Source of the DNA: Candidatus Shapirobacteria bacterium UBA4062
GTDB taxonomy: Bacteria > Patescibacteriota > Microgenomatia > UBA12405
Length of the DNA: 7,635 bases
NCBI GenBank assembly: GCA_002382075.1
Contig: DFZG01000028.1
Location: 16,915-24,549, forward strand
Direction: 5' to 3'
Positions 1-5,186 of the stretch are shown here, piece after piece. How positions within the stretch are numbered: the first letter of the stretch is position 1; the number at the start of each line of letters is the position of its first letter. The notes under the pieces are model-generated. The model was given only the letters and a program-made list of their open reading frames with translations, had not been told where the DNA came from and made no database searches. The position numbers and the translations under genes are program-made.

Positions 1-54
1 ATAACTTAAAGCCACCTCTTCTCTAATTTTTTCCGACAAATGTTTTGGATACAT
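1..54 (-). CDS. Possible divergent gene, N-terminus only (runs off the left edge)
   Basis: A minus-strand frame opens with ATG at 54 and stays open for 18 codons to the window edge, reading MYPKHLSEKIREEVALSY. The stretch is charged and helical-looking, as a genuine N-terminus could be, but 18 codons are too few to assign a family. Its presence would make 55-104 a divergent promoter region, which agrees with the neighbouring plus-strand gene starting at 105 rather than at the TTG at 45. A TATAAT hexamer on the minus strand (91-96) could drive it with a leader of about 30 bases. No Shine-Dalgarno is visible. It could also be a chance open frame. Confidence 0.35.
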   Translation of the reverse strand, partial: MYPKHLSEKIREEVALSY

Positions 55-69
55 TAATTACTCAAAAAG

Positions 70-98
70 TTGAAAATATTTATCTTATATATTATATT
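70..98 (+). promoter_or_regulatory. Sigma70-type promoter of the 105 gene, leaderless layout
   Basis: A -35 box TTGAAA (70-75) is followed by exactly 17 bases and a -10 box TATATT (93-98). Six bases then separate it from ATG 105. The expected transcription start, about 7 bases past the -10, is the A of the ATG, so the message would have no 5' leader. This is the best complete promoter in the window and it also decides the start of the gene. Confidence 0.65.
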
Positions 99-104
99 AC
101 CTTA

Positions 105-665
105 ATGGCAGGTGGAAATAAAACCGAAAAATATCCCGAATGTGTTGTTTTAAGTGTTCAACAAAATACAGGTAAATTTTTTCCCAGGCTTCCAGATTAT
201 CATGGTGAAGAAAACATTTATTCTCCTCACGGACCAAATGTGATTGATTTAAATAGTGGCGTTTACCTTAGAAAAAAAGATCGCAGCGGTGAACCTTCTT
301 GGTCAAGTAGTGTGGAAATACGTAATCCTGGGCATAAAAGAATCGAAATTGTTACTGACCCAATCGGTGGTCAAATAATTAGTCCATGGAAAGATGATAT
401 CCATGAAATTGACTGGTTTGATATAAACGAAAATATTACTGTAAGAAAAAATAACCTGGGGCACGTTGCTATAAGCTCAAATAAAATCAATACTTGTTGC
501 GAATTAAGAATATACGACTCTCAAACTTCCCGGGTTCCCATTGCCTGTGTCCGTTTAGACTTTGTCTCCGACGAAAAAGCCAACAAAATTTTTGAAAAAC
601 ACCAAAAACACCAGGAACGTATCCATAAGTATCTCAGAAAAAAAGGTTGGATAGACCAAAAATAA
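105..665 (+). CDS. Unrecognised 186-residue protein
   Basis: I do not recognise this protein. I place the start at ATG 105 because a good promoter (70-98) ends six bases before it. An in-frame TTG at 45 would add 20 residues, but it lies upstream of that promoter and overlaps the apparent divergent gene. The product looks soluble, with no signal peptide or membrane helix. The middle (about residues 45-155) is rich in beta-forming residues and aromatic turns (PSWSSS, SPWKDD, EIDWFD) and includes an adjacent cysteine pair (C131-C132). The C-terminus (about 157-182) is a charged helix rich in Lys, His and Glu. It converges on the 671-1015 gene with a 5-base gap and no visible terminator. Composition matches its neighbours. 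Confidence 0.6.
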   Translation: MAGGNKTEKYPECVVLSVQQNTGKFFPRLPDYHGEENIYSPHGPNVIDLNSGVYLRKKDRSGEPSWSSSVEIRNPGHKRIEIVTDPIGGQIISPWKDDIHEIDWFDINENITVRKNNLGHVAISSNKINTCCELRIYDSQTSRVPIACVRLDFVSDEKANKIFEKHQKHQERIHKYLRKKGWIDQK

Positions 666-670
666 ATAAT

Positions 671-1015
671 TTACTTTTTCTTCTTCTCCATCCACCGCCA
701 AGGCTTATCGTCAGGACCGAAACCATTCACCTCTTCAGCAAAGACTTCTCTTTTTCTCAGACTTGGTTCATATGAATATAAATTGCCATTAAAATCAAGA
801 GTATATGGTAATTTGTGCACAGTCTCTACAATATCCCCCGGTAAACTTTTGACAGACCATCTATAAACTCCTTCTGTTAACACTTTTCTGTGTACTATTT
901 TTTCGCCCTCACTTACTTTTCGATGATTTAAGGGAAAATTCCAAGGTAGAGATCGCCATCTTTTAGTTTCTAGTGTCATGGCCGATTTTATCATATTATC
1001 AAGTAGTTCCATCAT
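671..1015 (-). CDS. Unrecognised 114-residue basic protein
   Basis: I do not recognise this protein. It reads from ATG 1015, or from a second ATG at 1012, down to TAA at 671. It is small, soluble-looking and basic, ending in four lysines. It has five tryptophans (W20, W25, W53, W106, W108), high for this length. A short N-terminal helix is followed by segments such as GVYRWSVKSLPGD and YTLDFNGNLYSYEP that suggest a small beta fold. It is divergent from ychF, and only 27 bases separate the two starts, so their promoters must overlap. A TATTTT on the minus strand (1032-1037) could serve it with a leader of roughly 10 bases, but this is weak. No Shine-Dalgarno is seen. Coding status rests on the length of the open frame and a protein-like composition. 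Confidence 0.55.
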   Translation of the reverse strand: MMELLDNMIKSAMTLETKRWRSLPWNFPLNHRKVSEGEKIVHRKVLTEGVYRWSVKSLPGDIVETVHKLPYTLDFNGNLYSYEPSLRKREVFAEEVNGFGPDDKPWRWMEKKKK

Positions 1016-1027
1016 TATTTATGTTTC

Positions 1028-1036
1028 TGCTAAAAT
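1028..1036 (+). promoter_or_regulatory. Extended -10 promoter of ychF, leaderless layout
   Basis: TGC-TAAAAT is an extended -10 element (TG at 1028-1029, hexamer 1031-1036). Six bases separate it from ATG 1043, so transcription should begin on or next to the start codon. No good -35 is present; TTCCAT at 1007-1012 is a poor match. That is usual for extended -10 promoters. Confidence 0.55.
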
Positions 1037-1042
1037 ACCTAC

Positions 1043-2113
1043 ATGTCCAAACTTTCTATCGGTATCGTCGGTCTGCCCAACGTTGGTAAATCAACCCTTT
1101 TCAACGCCCTTTTAGGTAAACAAGTGGCTGACGCCAGTAATTATCCCTTTTGTACCATTGATCCCAATGTCGGTGTAGTTGAAGTGCCCGACGACAAACT
1201 TCCGGTATTGGCCAACATTGTCAAAACTCAAAAGATTGTCCCCGCTGCCGTCGAGTTTGTCGACATTGCTGGTTTGGTCAAAGGTGCCTCCCAAGGCGAG
1301 GGTCTAGGTAATAAATTTTTAACCAACATCCGTGATTGTGATGCTATTTGTCATGTAGTTAGGGCATTTTCAGATCAAAGCATTATCAAAGAAGGTTCCG
1401 TCGATCCTCAGGGCGATCTTGAGGTTATCCAAACCGAATTGATTATCAAAGATCTTGAATCAATCGACAAATATATTTCCACCAACAAAAATAATCCTAA
1501 AGAAAAAATCACTAAAAAATTTTTATTAGCCGAAAAATTAAAATCAGAATTAGACAAGGGGATTCTTGCTCGTCATATCTCCTTAACCGACGATGAAAAA
1601 TTATTTCTTCGTGATTTTTTTCTGCTCACCGCCAAACCATATTTTGTGGTGATAAACGTCGACGAATCGGCATATATCAACATTGAAGATTCTAAATTGA
1701 AGATTGAAGATTACGATGTAGTTCCTATTTGTGCCAAAATCGAATTTGATTTATCCGAGTTGTCCGAAGAAGATCGACTCTCTTATTTAAAAGAACTTGG
1801 GGTTGAATCTTCCGGATTAGAGCGAGTTATCCAAAAAGCCTATGAAACTCTTGACCTCCAGTCCTACTACACTGCCGGTCCAAAAGAAGTCCGAGCTTGG
1901 ACCATCAAAAAAGGTTACACTGCCCCCCAAGCCGCCGGAGTTATTCACACCGACTTTGAAAGAGGTTTTATTATGGCTGAAGTTGCCTCCTATCAGGATT
2001 TCGTTGAATTAAACGGTTGGAATCCATGCAAAGAAAAAGGCAAACTTCGCCATGAAGGTCGGGATTACGTTATGCAACCCGACGACATTGTTGAGTTTAG
2101 ATTTAATGTTTAA
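1043..2113 (+). CDS. ychF: Redox-regulated ATPase YchF (Obg-family)
   Basis: YchF is a universally conserved Obg-family P-loop protein that hydrolyses ATP in preference to GTP. It binds ribosomes and is linked to stress and redox responses. The order of motifs is complete: G1 GLPNVGKS (10-17), the family segment around TIDPNVGVV (38-46), G3 DIAG (74-77) with the [11 protein letters not shown] loop (80-90), NVDE (205-208, the altered G4 that favours ATP), AKIE (231-234, G5-like) and a C-terminal TGS domain (about 273-356) with FIMAEV and DDIVEF. At 356 residues it is close to the usual length of about 363. A copy of the window's heptad repeat ([10 protein letters not shown], about 214-223) fills the variable stretch between NVDE and AKIE. 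No Shine-Dalgarno precedes it. miaA follows after 9 bases and is probably cotranscribed. Confidence 0.97.
   Translation: MSKLSIGIVGLPNVGKSTLFNALLGKQVADASNYPFCTIDPNVGVVEVPDDKLPVLANIVKTQKIVPAAVEFVDIAGLVKGASQGEGLGNKFLTNIRDCDAICHVVRAFSDQSIIKEGSVDPQGDLEVIQTELIIKDLESIDKYISTNKNNPKEKITKKFLLAEKLKSELDKGILARHISLTDDEKLFLRDFFLLTAKPYFVVINVDESAYINIEDSKLKIEDYDVVPICAKIEFDLSELSEEDRLSYLKELGVESSGLERVIQKAYETLDLQSYYTAGPKEVRAWTIKKGYTAPQAAGVIHTDFERGFIMAEVASYQDFVELNGWNPCKEKGKLRHEGRDYVMQPDDIVEFRFNV
1682..1713 (+). repeat. EDxxLKI heptad repeat, copy in ychF
   Basis: One full 21-base unit (1685-1705) is followed by the start of a second (GAAGATTA, 1706-1713). The unit is GAAGATT, then C or G, then TA[A/G]ATTGAAGATT. 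Read in the ychF frame it gives [11 protein letters not shown]. The same unit in the same frame occurs at the miaA start and inside miaA. Confidence 0.75.
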
Positions 2114-2121
2114 ATTTTATA

Positions 2122-2151
2122 ATTGAAGATTGAAGATTGTAAATTATTAAT
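2122..2151 (+). repeat. EDxxLKI heptad repeat at the miaA start
   Basis: A partial unit (TTGAAGATT, 2123-2131) runs into a second unit (GAAGATTGTAAATT, 2132-2145) and then diverges. It reads KIEDCKL in the miaA frame. It supplies the TTG start codon and the first eight or so residues of MiaA. Confidence 0.65.
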
Positions 2152-3055
2152 TATCTCCGGTCCAACTGCCACCGGCAAAACTGCCCTTGCTCTTAAACTT
2201 GCCAAAAAATTCAACGGTGTTCTAATTTCCGCTGATTCCCGACAAATTTATCAAGGTATGGATATCGGTACTGGCAAAGATAAGCCCAAAAACACTCCAA
2301 TTCATCTTCTCGATATCATCACTCCCGACCAGTCATTTTCCGTCGCTCTATATCAAAAATTAGCCTTTCAAAAAATATCTGAAATTCATTCCCAAAAAAA
2401 ACTACCAATAATAGTTGGCGGCACCGGTCAATACATCGATTCTATTATCAATCCCAACAAACAAACTTATTCTGTTAAACCAAACAAAACTCTACGTTTT
2501 TTCTTAAACCGTTTTTCAACCTCCAATTTACAAAATTTATACTCTTTTCTGGATCGCAGGGCGTTTGACGCCCTAAATAATTCCGAAAAAAATAATCCTC
2601 ACCGCCTAATCCGCAAAATCGAAATAAAATTATCTACCAAAAATGAAGATTGTAGATTGAAGACAGAAGATTCTAGATTGAAGATTGTAAATTGTTTTGA
2701 TTTCCTCCACCTTTCCTTCACCGCTCCTAATTCCTACCTCTACTCCCGCATCGATGCCCGGGTCAAAGCTCGCCTAGATCAGGGTTTACTATCAGAAATA
2801 AAATATCTTCTTAAAAATTATTCCTGGAGTTCACCTGGTCTTAACACCCTATCCTATAAAGAATTTCGTCCCTATTTCAAACAAAAATCCACTATGTCTA
2901 ATGCTATTTCAAAATGGACTTATGACGAACATGCTTACGCTCGCCGTCAAAAAACCTGGTTTAAAAAAATGCCCAATACTATATTTATTGATATTACCCA
3001 AAATAATTACTCTCAATCTGCCGTCAAATACGTTAATAAATTTCTTAATAATTAA
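2123..3055 (+). CDS. miaA: tRNA dimethylallyltransferase MiaA
   Basis: MiaA transfers the dimethylallyl group of DMAPP to N6 of A37 in tRNAs reading UNN codons. Visible motifs are the P-loop GPTATGKT (13-20), the catalytic DSRQIY (38-43), DIGTGK (47-52), VGGTGQY (98-104), the helical segment NNPHRLIRKIEI (157-168) and the C-terminal RRQKTWF (274-280). Length (310) is normal for the family. The start must be TTG 2123: the preceding in-frame codon is TAA, and no ATG, GTG or other TTG occurs before the P-loop. That TTG lies in a heptad-repeat copy. A second, longer copy (NEDCRLKTEDSRLKIVN, 174-190) replaces the variable loop after the RKIEI helix. The gene follows ychF by 9 bases. The catalytic core looks intact, so I infer an active enzyme. 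Confidence 0.96.
   Translation: MKIEDCKLLIISGPTATGKTALALKLAKKFNGVLISADSRQIYQGMDIGTGKDKPKNTPIHLLDIITPDQSFSVALYQKLAFQKISEIHSQKKLPIIVGGTGQYIDSIINPNKQTYSVKPNKTLRFFLNRFSTSNLQNLYSFLDRRAFDALNNSEKNNPHRLIRKIEIKLSTKNEDCRLKTEDSRLKIVNCFDFLHLSFTAPNSYLYSRIDARVKARLDQGLLSEIKYLLKNYSWSSPGLNTLSYKEFRPYFKQKSTMSNAISKWTYDEHAYARRQKTWFKKMPNTIFIDITQNNYSQSAVKYVNKFLNN
2645..2694 (+). repeat. EDxxLKI heptad repeat, tandem copies inside miaA
   Basis: Two 21-base units lie in tandem (2645-2665 and 2666-2686), followed by GTAAATTG. They read EDCRLKT-EDSRLKI-VN. The units differ at 3 of 21 bases. Flanking MiaA sequence aligns with the family on both sides, so the repeat occupies a variable surface loop. Confidence 0.8.
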
Positions 3056-3092
3056 TTCCAAATTAATTTTAATAAATAAATAGCATATAGTG

Positions 3093-3098
3093 TAAAAT
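3093..3098 (+). promoter_or_regulatory. -10 element of the AI-2E permease gene, leaderless layout
   Basis: TAAAAT (3093-3098) stands exactly six bases before ATG 3105, the same spacing as for the genes at 105 and 1043. No convincing -35 is present in the AT-rich stretch 3061-3085. Transcription would start on or beside the ATG. Confidence 0.45.
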
Positions 3099-3104
3099 TA
3101 TCTT

Positions 3105-4082
3105 ATGAAACCTCAAAAAATCGAGATATCCCACAAAACTATTATTTTTACTGTTCTTTTTTTGGTTGCTCTCTCCTTATTATGGTCCTCAAGAAGTATT
3201 ATCGTCATCTTTTTTGTTTGTTTTCTGTTTATGGAAGCTCTCCAGCCAACGGTTGTTAAACTTGAAAAAATTAAAATTCCCCGACCTTTAGCTATTATAT
3301 TGCTTTATATTTTAATTTTAGTTTTCTTTTCAGTCGTTATTGCCGGAGTAATTCCGGTCTTTATCGAGCAAACGACTGCTTTGATTAATACTCTACCCAA
3401 GACTTTATCTGAATTTTCATTTTTTGGTACTTCAGCTATCGATCTTTCTTCTCAGTTTCAAATTCTTGAACGACTTCCTACTGAAATTGCCAAAACTATT
3501 CTTTCCATATTTTCCAACGTATTTTCCGCCTTTGTAATTTTTGTTATTACTTTTTACCTTCTTTTAGAGAGGAAAAACTTTGACAAATACAGTTTCAGTA
3601 TTTTCGGGCTCCAAGGCAAGAGAAAAGTGTTAACCATTTTGGAAAATTTAGAAAAAAGACTAGGTTCCTGGGTCAATGCCCAAATGCTTTTAATGGTCAT
3701 CGTCGGCATCTTATCCTATATTGCTTTCCTGATCCTCGGCCTTCCCTTTGCTGTTCCTCTGGCTATTGTTGCCGGTCTCTTGGAAATTGTCCCCAATATT
3801 GGTCCAACTGTTACCGCCGTTATCGCCGGTCTGGTCGGATTGACCATTTCGCCACTAACTGGTGGTTTGGCTGTCATTGCCGGAATGCTGATTCAACAAA
3901 TCGAAAACAACATCATCGTTCCCAGAATTATGAAACACACCGTTGGTTTAAATCCCTTAGTCACCATTCTTGTTTTGGCCACCGGTGCCAAATTAGGCGG
4001 AGTTGCCGGAGCAATTTTGTCCATCCCTCTGTTCATCACCATCGATTCAATCGCTCGGGTGGTTATTACCCAAAAAAAATAA
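3105..4082 (+). CDS. AI-2E family transporter (PF01594) membrane permease
   Basis: This is an integral membrane protein of the AI-2E/PerM family. Members have been linked to export of small molecules such as autoinducer-2 or to Na+(Li+)/H+ antiport, and the substrate cannot be told from sequence. Length is 325 residues, near the usual 330-370. Hydrophobic helices appear at about 12-28, 31-46, 61-83, 132-154, 194-212, 216-248, 252-264 and 283-320. Family hallmarks are in the C-terminal half: EIVPNIGPTV (227-236), QQIENNIIVPRIM (264-276), VGLNPL (280-285) and LGGVAGAILSIPL (297-309). No Shine-Dalgarno is present, and a -10 box six bases upstream suggests a leaderless message. It converges on rnpB, whose 3' end is only about 8 bases past this stop. 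No plus-strand terminator is visible. Confidence 0.93.
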   Translation: MKPQKIEISHKTIIFTVLFLVALSLLWSSRSIIVIFFVCFLFMEALQPTVVKLEKIKIPRPLAIILLYILILVFFSVVIAGVIPVFIEQTTALINTLPKTLSEFSFFGTSAIDLSSQFQILERLPTEIAKTILSIFSNVFSAFVIFVITFYLLLERKNFDKYSFSIFGLQGKRKVLTILENLEKRLGSWVNAQMLLMVIVGILSYIAFLILGLPFAVPLAIVAGLLEIVPNIGPTVTAVIAGLVGLTISPLTGGLAVIAGMLIQQIENNIIVPRIMKHTVGLNPLVTILVLATGAKLGGVAGAILSIPLFITIDSIARVVITQKK

Positions 4083-4089
4083 ATACTCC

Positions 4090-4350
4090 AAAGAAACTGA
4101 TAAGCCGAATTCTGTTTAAGGGTTATCTATCTACTCTCTCTACCTGAGACTTCCAAAAGCTAGGTAAAACGCCTCATCTTGAGATTTCCCCGGAAAGGAT
4201 GCTCGTTTCACTTCCTCCCGATTTGCACCGAGAATGTTCGTCACTGTGGCATTGCCATCAGCTCACGCCGATCCTTTTACTGGTTTCCTGCTTTTTGTGG
4301 TTCGGACTTTCCTCCCTCCGAATCGGAGGGTTAACCCTTCAGTTTCTTTG
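4090..4350 (-). ncRNA. rnpB: RNase P RNA (M1-like), compact bacterial type
   Basis: This is the catalytic RNA of RNase P, which cuts the 5' leader from pre-tRNAs. Read on the minus strand, the ends pair as P1 (4339-4350 with 4090-4101, 12 bp). P2 is AAGGGTTA near the 5' end with TAACCCTT near the 3' end. P3 is a 7-bp hairpin closing a 3-base loop (4314-4330). The 5' signature GAGGAAAGTCC (about 4303-4313) pairs with the 3' signature ACAGAATTCGGCTTAT (about 4101-4116) to form P4 with its bulged U. ACAGTGA matches the conserved ACAGNRA core, and GTAGATAGAT matches the late core segment. The length of about 260 is well short of the E. coli RNA (377), so several peripheral helices must be reduced. 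Confidence 0.93.
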
Positions 4351-4359
4351 AAGTATCCT

Positions 4360-4365
4360 ATTTTA
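4360..4365 (-). promoter_or_regulatory. Candidate -10 element of rnpB
   Basis: On the minus strand TAAAAT (4365 to 4360) would start transcription near 4353, a few bases before the P1 helix of RNase P RNA. It lies just past the terminator of the upstream small genes, so rnpB would have its own promoter. No good -35 is seen, and a GATACT hexamer slightly downstream is an alternative. Confidence 0.4.
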
Positions 4366-4369
4366 ACCC

Positions 4370-4406
4370 AAAAAAAACCGTAAAGCATTAGCCCTACGGT
4401 TTTTTT
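4370..4406 (-). terminator. Intrinsic terminator between the small genes and rnpB
   Basis: ACCGTA (4377-4382) pairs with TACGGT (4395-4400), extended by an A-run (4370-4377) against a T-run (4400-4406). This forms an 11-12 bp stem with a 12-base loop that can itself pair GC/GC. On the minus strand the hairpin is followed by a run of T, so it ends the transcript of the 4604-4744 and 4413-4589 genes. Its symmetry would let it act on the plus strand as well. Confidence 0.75.
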
Positions 4407-4412
4407 ATGTCT

Positions 4413-4589
4413 TTAACTAAGTAAAGCAGCGTCTGCAGCTGATAAGATTTTGAACATCTTAACTCCGGTTTCCGGATCAATTGTCTGAGCAGCAGATCGA
4501 CCGTTTTTCAAGGTTACTTTTTCAACTTTTGAAACGTCCACCTCGACTGATTTACGTGATTTTACGTTATAAAATTTAATTGTCGCCAT
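4413..4589 (-). CDS. 58-residue protein resembling a cysteine-less DUF5679 zinc ribbon
   Basis: This tiny protein has ATG at 4589 and TAA at 4413-4415. It has the only strong Shine-Dalgarno in the window, AAGGAGGTGA (4605 to 4596) with a 6-base spacer, so it is probably translated at a high rate. From memory, DUF5679 proteins have the pattern YCVKC...VTLKNGRPA...CPVCGTKMFRI. Here the matching segments are FYNVKSRK (6-13), VTLKNGRSAAQ (25-35) and DPETGVKMFKI (38-48). Every cysteine position is substituted (N8, S11, D38, T41), so it cannot bind zinc in the usual way. The tail (49-58) is a short Ala/Leu helix. It lies downstream of a 46-residue membrane protein and ends 7 bases before an intrinsic terminator. 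The function is unknown, and the family link is by eye. Confidence 0.8.
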   Translation of the reverse strand: MATIKFYNVKSRKSVEVDVSKVEKVTLKNGRSAAQTIDPETGVKMFKILSAADAALLS

Positions 4590-4595
4590 TAATGC

Positions 4596-4605
4596 TCACC
4601 TCCTT
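4596..4605 (-). promoter_or_regulatory. Consensus Shine-Dalgarno of the 58-residue gene, overlapping the upstream stop
   Basis: On the minus strand AAGGAGGTGA lies 6 bases before ATG 4589. It overlaps the TAA stop (4604-4606) of the 46-residue gene, so ribosomes ending there are already at the next start. No other gene in the window has a comparable site. Confidence 0.85.
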
Positions 4606-4744
4606 AAAAAAAATAATTTATTAAACTAGGATTGTTGGACAACTGTTTGACTAAAAAAATCAGGCCGATAGCGAAGACACTTAAGATTACGCTTTTGAGT
4701 AAATCTCTTTTTATATGATCAATTTCCAAGAATTCTTTTCTCAT
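4604..4744 (-). CDS. 46-residue single-span membrane protein, unrecognised
   Basis: The frame runs from ATG 4744 to TAA 4604-4606. A polar, charged N-terminus (MRKEFLEIDHIKRDLLK, 1-17) is followed by one hydrophobic helix of about 18 residues (18-35, VILSVFAIGLIFLVKQL) and a short tail ending in NYFF. The positive residues before the helix favour a cytoplasmic N-terminus. The stop overlaps the Shine-Dalgarno of the 58-residue gene, so the two are probably cotranscribed and may be coupled. A SecE-like role was considered because of size and topology, but the conserved amphipathic SecE segment before the helix is missing. I cannot name the family. Coding status is supported by the well-formed membrane segment, the promoter just upstream and the tight junction with the next gene. 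Confidence 0.65.
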   Translation of the reverse strand: MRKEFLEIDHIKRDLLKSVILSVFAIGLIFLVKQLSNNPSLINYFF

Positions 4745-4761
4745 TTATTTTTATACAGCCC

Positions 4762-4770
4762 AGTATAGCA
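4762..4770 (-). promoter_or_regulatory. Extended -10 promoter of the two small genes
   Basis: On the minus strand TGC-TATACT (4770 to 4762) is an extended -10 element predicting a start near 4755 and a leader of about 11 bases before ATG 4744. A second hexamer, TATAAA (4755 to 4750), lies 5 bases before the ATG and would give a leaderless transcript instead. No Shine-Dalgarno fits the leader. The region is shared with the divergent 4797 gene. Confidence 0.5.
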
Positions 4771-4778
4771 TAATATTT

Positions 4779-4787
4779 TGTTACAAT
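4779..4787 (+). promoter_or_regulatory. Extended -10 promoter of the DUF4446-secD gene run
   Basis: TGT-TACAAT (TG at 4779-4780, hexamer 4782-4787) predicts a start near 4794, only about 3 bases before ATG 4797. The message would be leaderless or nearly so. No -35 match lies 16-18 bases upstream. It is back to back with the minus-strand promoter at 4762-4770. Confidence 0.45.
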
Positions 4788-4796
4788 TATTCAGCT

Positions 4797-5177
4797 ATGA
4801 ATTTTTTGTTTTATTCAATCACTCTTTTTAATCTTCTAGCTTTGCTATACCTAGCTTTCATAGTTTATAAGAGAAACTTATCACAAAAGAAAGTAGCAAA
4901 ACCATTATTGACACAGTCTGATATTGATTTATCTGGTCTAAACAAAGCTATTTCCAAAGTTGGCCTTACTAGATTCAATCCTTTCGATGGTTTGGGAGGT
5001 GACCAAAGCTTCATTATCACTCTTTTGGATAAACAAAATTCAGGTATTATTCTTACCTCTCTTCATAATCGCGACTTTACCCGGGTTTATGCCAAGAGCA
5101 TAAAAGATGGTCAACCTCAAAACACCACTTTGTCAAAAGAGGAAAAAAACGCTATATTAAAAACTATTAACGGTTAA
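4797..5177 (+). CDS. DUF4446 family membrane-anchored protein
   Basis: This is a 126-residue protein. One N-terminal membrane helix (about 3-24) is followed by basic residues (KRNLSQKK), so the rest is probably cytoplasmic. The soluble part carries the DUF4446 pattern: KVGLTRFNPFDGLGGDQSF (about 54-72), ITLLD, GIILTSLHNRDFTRVYAK (about 83-100), and the C-terminal LSKEEKNAI. The family is found in Firmicutes and in candidate phyla and has no established biochemical role. It heads the plus-strand run towards secD, with a weak extended -10 promoter ending 9 bases upstream and no Shine-Dalgarno. The DUF3048 gene starts 9 bases after its stop. Confidence 0.85.
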   Translation: MNFLFYSITLFNLLALLYLAFIVYKRNLSQKKVAKPLLTQSDIDLSGLNKAISKVGLTRFNPFDGLGGDQSFIITLLDKQNSGIILTSLHNRDFTRVYAKSIKDGQPQNTTLSKEEKNAILKTING

Positions 5178-5186
5178 CATAATTAG

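Noticed and set aside
1112..1294. Minus-strand open frame inside ychF
   Set aside because: It lies wholly within a conserved gene and has no recognisable features or start signals.
1685..2694. The repeated units as a CRISPR array or a coiled-coil region
   Set aside because: The copies lie hundreds of bases apart within genes and have no regular spacers. The heptad is present for two periods at most, too short for a coiled coil, and the DNA itself is conserved.
3056..3090. Inverted repeat of AATTAAT as a terminator after miaA
   Set aside because: The stem is all A/T, short, and not followed by a T-run.
4072..4090. T-run on the minus strand past the rnpB 3' end as an intrinsic terminator
   Set aside because: The T-run exists, but no local hairpin precedes it. 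The P1 helix pairs with the far 5' end of the RNA.
4604..4744. 46-residue membrane protein as SecE
   Set aside because: The size and single helix fit loosely, but the conserved amphipathic segment before the SecE helix is missing and the protein is shorter than minimal SecE.
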